Origin: Hoylesella loescheii
GTDB taxonomy: Bacteria > Bacteroidota > Bacteroidia > Bacteroidales > Bacteroidaceae
Direction: 5' to 3'
NCBI GenBank assembly: GCA_021531755.1
Contig: JADYUK010000005.1
Coordinates: forward strand, 97,950-161,949
DNA length: 64,000 bases
Below the pieces are notes generated by a model, which was not told the DNA's origin, made no database searches, and saw only the letters and a program-made list of their open reading frames with translations. The stretch's first letter is position 1. Each line of letters starts with the position of its first letter. The position numbers were made by a program, and so were the translations under genes. Positions 7,930-16,039 of this stretch are shown here, piece by piece.

Positions 7930-10047
7930 CTACATATCAAAGAAATCCTCACCGCCCTCATCCTTCTTTGGTTTCGGCTTCAGATTCCGCTTCAGCTTAC
8001 CGTTCTCGTCAAACAGCCCGTATGTTGTGCGCAATACCCTGAACTCTGTCCTTCTGTTCAGCTGGTTGCATATCTCCTGCTGTTCAGGCTTCAGTTTCTG
8101 GATGAACTCTTCTGTCAGCACATCATCAGCCTTCAGCCATTTATAGTATTCAGACAGTTTTTTACGTATGACCTTTGGCTTGCCTTTCCCGTATCCGACA
8201 GGTGTCAGCCTCTCTTTCTCTACGCCGTGTTGTGTCAGATAGTCGCATACGGATTCGGCACGACGTTGTGAGAGGTTCTTGTTGTATGTCTCTGAGCCGC
8301 GATAGTCACAATGGGCTGACAGCTCGATGGTGATATTGGGATTCTCCTTAAGCATTGTGGCAAGACTGTCGAGCGCGGCAGCCGACTCAGGTTTCAAGGT
8401 CGCTTTGTCGAAGTCATAGAAGATATTGTGGATGAGCGTGGGAACGCTGATGTTGACAAGCGGGAATTGCAGTGTGTGCTCTACTGACTCCCTCGTCTCC
8501 CCAACCTCGAGCTCCTCTCTATGGTTCAGGTATCCCTGGCATGTGGCGAGGAATATATAGCTGACTCCAGGTGTCACCTCCTCCTCGAACGAGCCGTCGC
8601 CCCTCACGCTTATCTTGAGGTTTGTACCGTCTGAGCCTACCATACGGACAAGCGCCCCGGGCAGCTCGTATCCATCAGTCTCATAGACCCATCCCTTGAC
8701 CGTCTGCACTATCTCTGGATTCTCAAAGCTGTATATATTGTCATACCCATGGCCTCCGTCGCCTCTGTTGCTCGAGAAGAATCCGCGGTTCTGTCTTCCC
8801 TCGAAAGTCATGCCGAAATCGTCGCCTTGTGAGTTCAGCGGATATCCCGGATGGACAATCTTCAGTTTCCCGTCAGTGCCTGTTGTCGCATAATAAATAT
8901 CCAGTCCTCCAAACCCCACACGGCCGTCGCTTGAGAAATAGAAGTCGCCGTTAGGCCTGAATGTCGGGAACATCTCGTTCCCCGGTGTGTTTATCTCAGC
9001 CCCCAAATTCTCCACGCCTCCATATCCGGCGGGTGTTATCCTCGCTCGCCACAGGTCCAGTCCGCCTTGTCCTCCTGGCATATCGGACACGAAGTATATC
9101 CATTCCCCATCGGGCGATATGGCAGGATGTGCGAAGCTGGACAGCGTGTCACGTGTCAGCTCAACGTCCGCCGCCTTCCCCCAAGCGGCGTCGCTGCGTG
9201 ATGATTTCTTTATCTGTGCGTATCGTGGATATTGGTCGTCTGTGGCACATTGTGTCAGGAACATTTCTCTTCCATCGGGTGTGAGAGAGCAGGTTCCCTC
9301 GTCAGCCACGGTGTTCAGACCTCCTCCTACTGGCTCTGGCTTCTGCCATTTACCGCGGTCGTCCTTCTGCGAGACGAATATATCTCCCCCTTTTGTCCCT
9401 GTGATTCCGCTTATCTCATCCCCCTGTGCCTCATTACGTGTAGAGGTGAAATAAAGGTGGTCATACTGGTCGCCTGTCAGCATCGGCGAGAAATCAGCTC
9501 GTCGTGAGCAGAAGATATCCATCCTCTTGACAGTATATCCCGACCCTTCCTTCTTGGCCTTTGCCGCTGTCTGTGCGGATAACAGTCCGTTTATGGCGAG
9601 CTTGTTATCTGGCATGGAGTCTATGATTTCTGTGAGGGTCTTCTCGGCATTACGGTAGTCTCCAGCTTTCAGCATCTGGCGTGCCATGGCCAGTTTGTCT
9701 TCATTTGTCGCTGTGTTGTACCTTATGGCGTTCCTGTATGCCGCGATGGCCTTCTGTGTGGCGTTTATGCGCTCATAACAGTGTGCGCTTTTCTGTGCGA
9801 GTATTCCGCGCCTTGTCCTGTCCTTGGCCGGTGTCTTGGCGTATGCGGCCTTGAACTGTTCCGCTGCATCAAAATACTCACCTATTGACAGATGCTTCTC
9901 TCCACGCTTTATATGTTTGTCAGCCCCGCATGAAGCCAGTGCCAGCATAACAATCGTTAGAGACAACATATATGTGATACCATGTCTGTCCGTTTGGTAT
10001 GGCTGTCTCAGGTGTTTCCTGTCCTTGACTGTTAAGAAAGTGTGCAT
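7930..10047 (-). CDS. porE: PorE-like OmpA-family lipoprotein (T9SS-associated)
   Basis: A 705-residue outer-membrane lipoprotein. The lipobox is LASC with Cys40 if the first ATG is used, or Cys14 from the ATG at 9969, which would leave a short n-region. Domain order is TPR-like helices (about 45-165), a PD40/WD40-like beta-propeller (about 180-440, repeats such as SPDGEWIYFVSD and FRPNGDFYFSSDG), a carboxypeptidase-regulatory-like fold (VKGWVYETDGYELPGALV), and a C-terminal OmpA peptidoglycan-binding domain (LSAHCDYRGSETYNKNLSQR). This order is that of PorE, which anchors the type IX secretion machinery to peptidoglycan. Downstream on its strand is the K+ channel, upstream the FHA gene. Confidence 0.8.
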   Translation of the reverse strand: MHTFLTVKDRKHLRQPYQTDRHGITYMLSLTIVMLALASCGADKHIKRGEKHLSIGEYFDAAEQFKAAYAKTPAKDRTRRGILAQKSAHCYERINATQKAIAAYRNAIRYNTATNEDKLAMARQMLKAGDYRNAEKTLTEIIDSMPDNKLAINGLLSAQTAAKAKKEGSGYTVKRMDIFCSRRADFSPMLTGDQYDHLYFTSTRNEAQGDEISGITGTKGGDIFVSQKDDRGKWQKPEPVGGGLNTVADEGTCSLTPDGREMFLTQCATDDQYPRYAQIKKSSRSDAAWGKAADVELTRDTLSSFAHPAISPDGEWIYFVSDMPGGQGGLDLWRARITPAGYGGVENLGAEINTPGNEMFPTFRPNGDFYFSSDGRVGFGGLDIYYATTGTDGKLKIVHPGYPLNSQGDDFGMTFEGRQNRGFFSSNRGDGGHGYDNIYSFENPEIVQTVKGWVYETDGYELPGALVRMVGSDGTNLKISVRGDGSFEEEVTPGVSYIFLATCQGYLNHREELEVGETRESVEHTLQFPLVNISVPTLIHNIFYDFDKATLKPESAAALDSLATMLKENPNITIELSAHCDYRGSETYNKNLSQRRAESVCDYLTQHGVEKERLTPVGYGKGKPKVIRKKLSEYYKWLKADDVLTEEFIQKLKPEQQEICNQLNRRTEFRVLRTTYGLFDENGKLKRNLKPKPKKDEGGEDFFDM

Positions 10048-10113
10048 GATTTTATTTACGGGTGAATGTATTGTATATGATACATAGGGGAGGGGGTAGC
10101 GTCTCCTTGCTCG

Positions 10114-10650
10114 TTATTCATCGTCGTCGCCAGTGTATAGCAATACGCTTGTAGCGCCGAGAGTGAACAATGTGCCATCGTGTATCACTCTGCGTTCACG
10201 GTCTCCCAGGATTGTGTTGTCGACGAATGTTCCGGTATTTGATGGTCCGTCACTGAGTGTGTATTTTATCCTCCCCTTTTTGTCACGTGAGACGTTAATC
10301 TTGCAATGGTGAAGGTCAAGTGATGGGTCGCAGCTTTCTATCGGACACTGTATATCGTTCCCCTTGGCGTATTTGCCTATAATGTTGTCGCCCATTCTGA
10401 GAGGCAGTATCTGCTTGTAATGGAATGAGTTCTCTATGACATGTATAGAGCCGAAGGCCATGTCGGCAGCCTCGTCCCCTGTCTCTTCCCTGACCTCCTT
10501 GCGTGTCTTGTGGAGAGTGGATTTGCCCATGCGTATGGCAAACTGTTTGCCACACTCCTCACACTGGAAGACCAGCTGCTGTCCATCCTCGTATCTCGTC
10601 TCGTCGAATATTATATAATTGTCACATTTAGGGCATCTTACTCTTTTCAT
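10114..10650 (-). CDS. FHA-domain protein with N-terminal zinc ribbon
   Basis: A 178-residue cytoplasmic protein. The N terminus has two Cys pairs, CPKC (6-9) and CEEC (30-33), making a zinc ribbon. The C-terminal half is a forkhead-associated fold with the usual spaced residues (IIGKYAKGNDI, LDLHHCKINV, LSDGPSNTGTFVDN). FHA domains bind phosphothreonine peptides, so it may read Ser/Thr phosphorylation or simply scaffold. No kinase or phosphatase gene is adjacent. It sits 66 bp upstream of the PorE-like gene on the same strand and may be co-transcribed. Confidence 0.85.
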   Translation of the reverse strand: MKRVRCPKCDNYIIFDETRYEDGQQLVFQCEECGKQFAIRMGKSTLHKTRKEVREETGDEAADMAFGSIHVIENSFHYKQILPLRMGDNIIGKYAKGNDIQCPIESCDPSLDLHHCKINVSRDKKGRIKYTLSDGPSNTGTFVDNTILGDRERRVIHDGTLFTLGATSVLLYTGDDDE

Positions 10651-10750
10651 ATATCTCTTTTGTTTGTTGTTGGTGGGGGGTAAGTGTGTGTGTGGTTATT
10701 GTGGCCTTTGTCTGTCTATCTTCGCCAGCTTGTTCATGTACGGATATTGG

Positions 10751-10790
10751 GGGCACCTTATAGAAATGACTTTGCCCAAGGCTGGTGCCC
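10751..10790. other. Small hairpin downstream of the HU/SPOR gene
   Basis: GGGCACC (10751-10757) and GGTGCCC (10784-10790) are perfectly complementary around a 26-nt spacer, in the 257-bp gap between the FHA and HU/SPOR genes. It could be a weak terminator for the HU/SPOR gene. There is no T-run. Confidence 0.3.
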
Positions 10791-10907
10791 TGGGTCTCAA
10801 GTCTGTATGATGGCGCTCTGGCCTTCCTTTATTATATGCTGTAAATAGTCACGGACATTTGTCCCTCCTCAAGTGTCGGGGGGTATTCTCTTGGTGGGCA
10901 TTGTCTC

Positions 10908-12041
10908 TCATCTGACCTCCATCACCCATCCCTCTTTGAATGCTGATGCCGCGGCCCTGAGCTCTGCCAGACACCGCTTTGCCTCTTCCTGAGTTGTGAA
11001 ACGTCCGTATATCACTTTCGCCCCGTTGCTCCGTTCTATCACCTCGGCCTTGTCCAACCCTGCTTCCTTCAGGTTTCGGGCATAGGCCTCGCCATTGGTC
11101 CGTGTCACTCTGCTTGCCAAGACGATGGTATAGAATGTGTTGGATTTCTCCGTGTTTACCTCCTTGCCTGGCATTCTTCCGTCAGCCTGTGTGGTCGTTT
11201 TGTCAGGCTCGGTCTCTGCCGTCTTGGTATTGTCCTCCGCCTTTATGGTTTCCTGCTCTATCGCCCCGCTGTCGTTCAGTCCGTACCGCTCCGGTTTGTC
11301 CTGTGTTGAGCGTAATGCCTCAGGCAGGATATTGAACAGTACACCGGTGTCGATATAGCTTCTTGTCAGCTCAGGCTGTGTCGTCTTGCCGAGCGGGAGC
11401 ACGCAGATGAAGAGTGTTATGACAACAGCCGCCACTAATGCCACTCTCCTCAGTGTGCCCACTTTTATTCTTATTGTCTTCTCCTCTGTGTCTTCTGTGT
11501 CGCCCGTCCCGGTGTCATCACCGTGGGTCATCACAAGGCGTGACTCGGGGTGGGGCTGTTCAGTAAGCACGCTGACAGGCGATTTCGCCATCTGTGTGTC
11601 GGGCTTTCCTGTGCTTCTCTGTGCGATAGGTTTTATGTCTACAGAGTCCAGCCCATACAGGGAGGGTGTCAGTATTCCAGCCTCACAAGGCTCAAACTCC
11701 AGATGTCCGTCGATGCTTGTGCGCAGGATGCCTATATCGTCCAGCTCACACTGCCCCTTGCTCTGCAGAGTCTGCATCATCTCTGCCACTTCGTCCTCTA
11801 TGCGTCTGACAGCCTCAGGATAGCTTATATCGTATGCCTCAATATATGACTGGGCCAGAAGCGAGTCGTTTATCCTCAGCTGTCCGTTGAATCCGAGTTG
11901 TCTTATCGGCGGCACATATGTCTGTGTGTCCTCGTAGTATTTTGCGGCTGTGTGATGTGCCATGAATCCACCGAGTCCTGGGACAATGACGCAGTCGTTG
12001 TCCAAAAGCAGAATCTCTATGTGTCTGTATAGCTGTATCAC
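10908..12041 (-). CDS. HU-like DNA-binding / SPOR domain membrane protein
   Basis: A 377-residue protein of the Bacteroidetes HU-SPOR type. Residues 1 to about 140 resemble the CCDC81-like HU fold (IEILLLDNDCVIVPGLGGF, then ISYPEAVRRIEDEV). A single membrane span follows at about 200-220 (VALVAAVVITLFICVLPLG), then a Thr/Glu-rich linker and a SPOR domain in the last 75 residues (FYTIVLASRVTRTNGEAYA). SPOR domains bind denuded peptidoglycan at the septum. The HU-like part faces the cytoplasm, so the protein could link the division site to DNA. It has its own promoter and precedes the FHA and PorE-like genes. Confidence 0.85.
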   Translation of the reverse strand: MIQLYRHIEILLLDNDCVIVPGLGGFMAHHTAAKYYEDTQTYVPPIRQLGFNGQLRINDSLLAQSYIEAYDISYPEAVRRIEDEVAEMMQTLQSKGQCELDDIGILRTSIDGHLEFEPCEAGILTPSLYGLDSVDIKPIAQRSTGKPDTQMAKSPVSVLTEQPHPESRLVMTHGDDTGTGDTEDTEEKTIRIKVGTLRRVALVAAVVITLFICVLPLGKTTQPELTRSYIDTGVLFNILPEALRSTQDKPERYGLNDSGAIEQETIKAEDNTKTAETEPDKTTTQADGRMPGKEVNTEKSNTFYTIVLASRVTRTNGEAYARNLKEAGLDKAEVIERSNGAKVIYGRFTTQEEAKRCLAELRAAASAFKEGWVMEVR

Positions 12042-12147
12042 GTTTTTTTGTGCCGTTTTTATAGTATGTCGCCATCCCTCCCTTCCTCTCCATAGATGGC
12101 AAGGAAGTCTCTATTAATATTTGTCCTGAAAGGAGGGGAAGTGGATG

Positions 12148-12179
12148 CAAAGTTACGTTTTTTTTCTTATTGTGCCAAG
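12148..12179 (-). promoter_or_regulatory. Promoter of the HU/SPOR gene
   Basis: On the minus strand a CTTG -33 element (12176-12179) is 20 bp from an exact TAACTTTG -7 element (12148-12155). The predicted leader is about 100 nt. This matches the Bacteroidetes sigma-ABfr pattern. Confidence 0.65.
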
Positions 12180-12754
12180 TGAATCGTCCTTTTTTCGCTT
12201 ATTTTTTTTTAGTATGACGTTTTGACATATCATGTCGATTTACCGCATATTCCTCACGTCTGCCATTCATCTCTGTCGGTTATAGGTTGATTATCAGACC
12301 ATATGCCCACACTCTTATGCATAAAGAATACATCCTTATAGGGGGGTATGGCTCTTGGTGAGCATTGGATTCAATTCACACACCTTGTCCATCATATAAT
12401 TGTCCAGCCTGGGTTACACCCATAAAGCTATGGTCTCCGAGTGAGGGGATAGTATAGGTTTTTCTCATTAAGAGCCTAATGGCCACTCATCAGGTACATA
12501 TGAGCTGGTCAAAGAGTATCTCTGAGCCGACCATTCAGTACCTTTTCCGCATGTGATTATAAAGCATTGAGAGATAGTGCGTTATGTCATGGGGCATTTT
12601 GATGTCTATGTCTATTTGCAGGAAGCCATTCCATCCCCTATGCCAACAGTACGAGTAGAAAGAATAAGGCGTGATGTGCGTATCATATTTTGCTGCTTAC
12701 ACCATGAGGTGGGGGCGAGGTTATAATTTTCTTGACGGGGATATGCGGAGACCA
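12180..12754. other. Intergenic region, no gene recognised
   Basis: About 570 bp between the HU/SPOR promoter and the 3' end of glycerate kinase. Only very short frames are open and none resembles a family I know. A minus-strand stretch around 12350-12410 encodes a short peptide ending at a stop that could be the tail of a decayed gene, but support is poor. Confidence 0.4.
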
Positions 12755-13816
12755 TCATAAGAGAGCTTGGCTTTCAATCCATCTGCGGATATTATGTCGG
12801 GCATTATCAGGCTTGACAGCTTCAGAAATAGGCATACCGGAGGGCGTGATGGCATCAACAACTGTAAATCCCGCCTTGTGGAGTGTGTCCCCGTCTGATA
12901 CCCTGCCCGCCATAAGCCAGACGGGTTTGTTATGCCGGGTGGCACGGACGAGTACGCGCTCAGGCAGTTTACCCATCAATGTCTGGCGGTCAGCATTTCC
13001 CTCGCCTGTTATGACGATGTCAACATCTGCCACGAGGCTGTCGAAGCCGCAGAGGTCGAGGAGTATGTCTGCTCCTGATGCAGGCTCCGCACCGAGATAC
13101 TGCATGAAGGCATAGCCAAGTCCCCCCGCTGCTCCTGCCCCAGGCAGAGATGACTTGTCAAAACCGAAATGCTCTGCTGACATTCGGGCGAATGTCCTGT
13201 CACGTGAGTCAAGAGCCGTCTGCATGGCATATGTGGCTCCTTTCTGATGGCCGAAGGTGAATGCTGCCCCATGAGGGCCGTACAGTACATTCCTTACATC
13301 TGAGGCAAGGATAAAGTGGTGGTTCCTGAGCATTGGCATTACACTGTCGAAAGTCCCTCCACAGGCAAAGACATCAATCAGCGAACGCAGCATCCCGATG
13401 CCACAGTCGCTCGTACCACTGCCTCCCAGACCAATGATGTGATTCGTGCATCCGGACTTCATGGCATGAGCCAAGAGCTCCCCGACACCATATGATGTGG
13501 CAACCATCGGATTGAGTTCTCCGGCAGTCATAAGCGTCAGTCCGCAAGCCTTTGATGTCTCTATGATGGACGTTCCGTCGGCGGTCATGCCGTACTGGGC
13601 TGTGATTCTCCGCATCATAGGGTCGTGGACTGTGACATCGACAAAAGAGCCTCCCAGGGCATTGGTGAATGCCTCCAACATCCCCTCTCCACCATCAGAC
13701 ATGGGGATAGACACAACCTCAGCACCCATCTCTCTCAGTGCTGTCTCCACAGTCTTCTCTACCTCGACTGACGAGAGGCATCCCTTAAACGAGTCTATTG
13801 CAAGGAGATATCTCAT
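12755..13816 (-). CDS. glxK: Glycerate kinase (type 1)
   Basis: A 353-residue cytoplasmic enzyme of the GarK/GlxK family, which phosphorylates glycerate with ATP to phosphoglycerate and feeds lower glycolysis. It starts at once with the family N terminus (MRYLLAIDSFKGCLSS). Further family stretches are MSDGGEGMLEAF, GLGGSGTSDCGIGML, LPGAGAAGGLGYAF and DIVITGEGNADRQTLMGK. Length is normal. Its ATG overlaps the stop of the upstream BASS transporter by 4 bp (ATGA), so the two are translationally coupled. That suggests the transporter supplies its substrate or a relative. Confidence 0.93.
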   Translation of the reverse strand: MRYLLAIDSFKGCLSSVEVEKTVETALREMGAEVVSIPMSDGGEGMLEAFTNALGGSFVDVTVHDPMMRRITAQYGMTADGTSIIETSKACGLTLMTAGELNPMVATSYGVGELLAHAMKSGCTNHIIGLGGSGTSDCGIGMLRSLIDVFACGGTFDSVMPMLRNHHFILASDVRNVLYGPHGAAFTFGHQKGATYAMQTALDSRDRTFARMSAEHFGFDKSSLPGAGAAGGLGYAFMQYLGAEPASGADILLDLCGFDSLVADVDIVITGEGNADRQTLMGKLPERVLVRATRHNKPVWLMAGRVSDGDTLHKAGFTVVDAITPSGMPISEAVKPDNARHNIRRWIESQALL

Positions 13817-14763
13817 CTGCCTATCCTCCTGAATATTTGAGCAGCTATGCTGCCTGAGACGTTATGCCATACGGAGAATAACGCTCCGGGAACTGTGGCC
13901 ATGGGGAACATGGCGAAATGCATGGCCGCAAGAGATGTGGCAAGCCCCGAGTTCTGCATGCCCACCTCTATAGCTATAGCAGTGCGCTTAGGGCGTTCTA
14001 TCCGACAAAGGAGGGCTGCTGAATATCCTGCGAGAAGACCGAGCGTATTATGCAGAACGACAACTACAGCGACGGTAAGGCTACACTGGATGATGCCCGT
14101 AGAGTTGTGCGAGACAATGATGCCAATAATGGCTGCTATGGAGAGTGTCGACACCATAGGCAGATATGGCTCGACGCTTGTCCTGATGTTCTGCAAATAA
14201 TGGCTCACGCACACTCCTGAGGCAATAGGGATGATGATGACCTGTATGATGCTCAAGAACATGCCAGAGATATCAATGTTGACAGCCTCGCCTGCAAGGA
14301 GGAAAACCAGTGAGGGCGTTATTACAGGAGCAAGCATTGTCGAGACGCCGGTCATGGCTACACTCAAGGGAATGTCTCCTTTGGCGAGATAACAGATGAC
14401 ATTGCTGGCTGTCCCACCGGGACAACAGCCGACGAGAATGACACCCAGGGCAAGTTCGGAGGGTAAACCCATAAAGTGGCACAGCAGCCATGCTATTGAC
14501 GGCATTAGCACAAACTGTGCAATCTCGCCCAGGATAATCTCTTTTGGATGAAGCAGGACAGGCTTGAAGTCTGAGGCCTTCAGCGTGAGTCCCATACCGA
14601 ACATGACAATTCCGAGCATGGGAGTGACTGCTTTGGTTGATATCCAATGGAATGATGGGGGATAGAATAGGGCTGAGGCTGCAACCAATACGACAATGAT
14701 GGTTATATGGGATGCTACCCAGGTGGAGATGTCTTGAAGATGTCCTGTCAGTGTCCTGTACAT
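13813..14763 (-). CDS. BASS-family (bile acid:Na+ symporter-like) transporter
   Basis: A 316-residue membrane protein with about nine or ten hydrophobic helices. Hallmarks of the BASS family are GIVMFGMGLTL near residue 50, the discontinuous-helix motif GCCPGGTASNVICYLAKGD and IEVGMQNSGLATSLA. Relatives carry bile acids, pantoate, pyruvate or glycolate with Na+. The 4-bp overlap with glycerate kinase suggests import of glycerate or a related small hydroxy acid rather than bile acids. That is inference from context. The first ATG gives a sensible N terminus before the first helix. Confidence 0.88.
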   Translation of the reverse strand: MYRTLTGHLQDISTWVASHITIIVVLVAASALFYPPSFHWISTKAVTPMLGIVMFGMGLTLKASDFKPVLLHPKEIILGEIAQFVLMPSIAWLLCHFMGLPSELALGVILVGCCPGGTASNVICYLAKGDIPLSVAMTGVSTMLAPVITPSLVFLLAGEAVNIDISGMFLSIIQVIIIPIASGVCVSHYLQNIRTSVEPYLPMVSTLSIAAIIGIIVSHNSTGIIQCSLTVAVVVVLHNTLGLLAGYSAALLCRIERPKRTAIAIEVGMQNSGLATSLAAMHFAMFPMATVPGALFSVWHNVSGSIAAQIFRRIGR

Positions 14764-15098
14764 AGTCTATAAGATGTGGATGTTTCTTAGGCTGAGGTGT
14801 GTGGGGCGTTATGTATGTCACTCGCTGGCTCCCTCCCCACGCTTGTGATGGGTGATATCGCCCGGAGCCAAGCTTGAGCTATGCTTTGGGGGAATGGCTC
14901 AAAGGCCGAGGAGGTAGAAACGAGAAAGAGACAGATGCCGTTTGTGTATGACAACTGTCTCTTACTGCATAAGTGTGATGGTTGGCTTCCCCAATCCCCC
15001 TCGTATGATGCATTGTCCTCCACCATATGGCATTCAATCCGTCAATGTAACCGTGGGATATCTGTAGGCCGATGCTGTCTGGGGGGTAGGGGATAGTA
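14764..15098. other. Intergenic region between LpxA-like gene and BASS transporter
   Basis: About 335 bp. It contains a 9-bp inverted repeat, AAGAGACAG (14926-14934) and CTGTCTCTT (14955-14963), with a 20-nt loop and no T-run. Nothing else is recognised. The promoter of the BASS/glycerate kinase pair should be here. Confidence 0.4.
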
Positions 15099-15878
15099 TC
15101 AAATCTTGGATATGATGCCAAGCTTTGTATTCCTCACGAAGTTTATTATCGCCCTTACCTCCTCTCCGTCAGGAACCTGCTGCTCAATCTGGTTGACGGC
15201 GTCGAAGACAGATGTCTGTCCGTGGAACAGCAGACGGTATGCGTTTGCAATGTGCGATATTATCTTCTCGTCGACATTGTAGTTGCGGAGGATGACTGCA
15301 TTGACACCTCCGTAGCGCACAGGATTGTCTGTCGCAACGATGAATGGTGGTATATCCTTGGAGAAACGTGTGCCACTCTGAATCATCGAGGCGTCGCCCA
15401 CACGACTGCCAGGATTGGCTATCACACCAGAGGAGAATATGACACGGTCGCCAATGACACAGTCGCCAGCTATCTTTGTGCCATAGCCGAAGACATTGAC
15501 GCGGCCAATGTGTGTGTCGTGTGAGATATGAACACCCTCCATGAGGAAATTCTTGTCTCCAATGACTGTCTCGCCATCAGAGTGTGTCGCACGGTTTATG
15601 ACTACATTCTCACGGATGCAGTTGCCGTCGCCTATTATGAGACGCGAGGCCTCGCCCCGATACTCGAAATCCTGTGGCTCTGCTCCAAGCACAGTGTTCT
15701 GGTATATCTTGTTGTCCTTGCCAAGACGGGTGCCGTTCATTATGCTGACATAGGGATATATGGTACAGTTATCTCCTATGACAACATCGTCCTCAATGTA
15801 GGCGAACGGATAGATGGTAACATTGTTGCCTATCTTTGCCTTAGGGCTGACATAAGCCTTGTCGCTGATATTGCTCAT
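15099..15878 (-). CDS. LpxA-family acyltransferase, atypical paralogue
   Basis: A 259-residue left-handed beta-helix protein of hexapeptide repeats (IGNNVTI, IGDNCTI, IGDKNFL), with a C-terminal helical part typical of acyl-ACP:UDP-GlcNAc O-acyltransferase. The catalytic His pair is kept in VHISHD. Two other positions that are His in E. coli LpxA (in LAGHVSV and VHQFCIIG) are replaced here (IAGDCVI and ANPGSRVG). It therefore belongs to a divergent LpxA branch and is perhaps not the main lipid A enzyme. No lpxC, lpxD or fabZ is nearby. It follows the efflux operon on the same strand after 161 bp. Confidence 0.75.
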   Translation of the reverse strand: MSNISDKAYVSPKAKIGNNVTIYPFAYIEDDVVIGDNCTIYPYVSIMNGTRLGKDNKIYQNTVLGAEPQDFEYRGEASRLIIGDGNCIRENVVINRATHSDGETVIGDKNFLMEGVHISHDTHIGRVNVFGYGTKIAGDCVIGDRVIFSSGVIANPGSRVGDASMIQSGTRFSKDIPPFIVATDNPVRYGGVNAVILRNYNVDEKIISHIANAYRLLFHGQTSVFDAVNQIEQQVPDGEEVRAIINFVRNTKLGIISKI

Positions 15879-16039
15879 GTTGTTATGGTATATGAGTGTT
15901 AGACATTGTTATTCAATTATTGGGCGCTGTATATTGCTCTCATTCCACCTCAAGAACGCTGCAATAGAGAGAGGGCTGCGGCGAGACGGATGGGTTCAAT
16001 ATGACGTTGTGTGGGATACACAACATGTGCCCAACCGCT

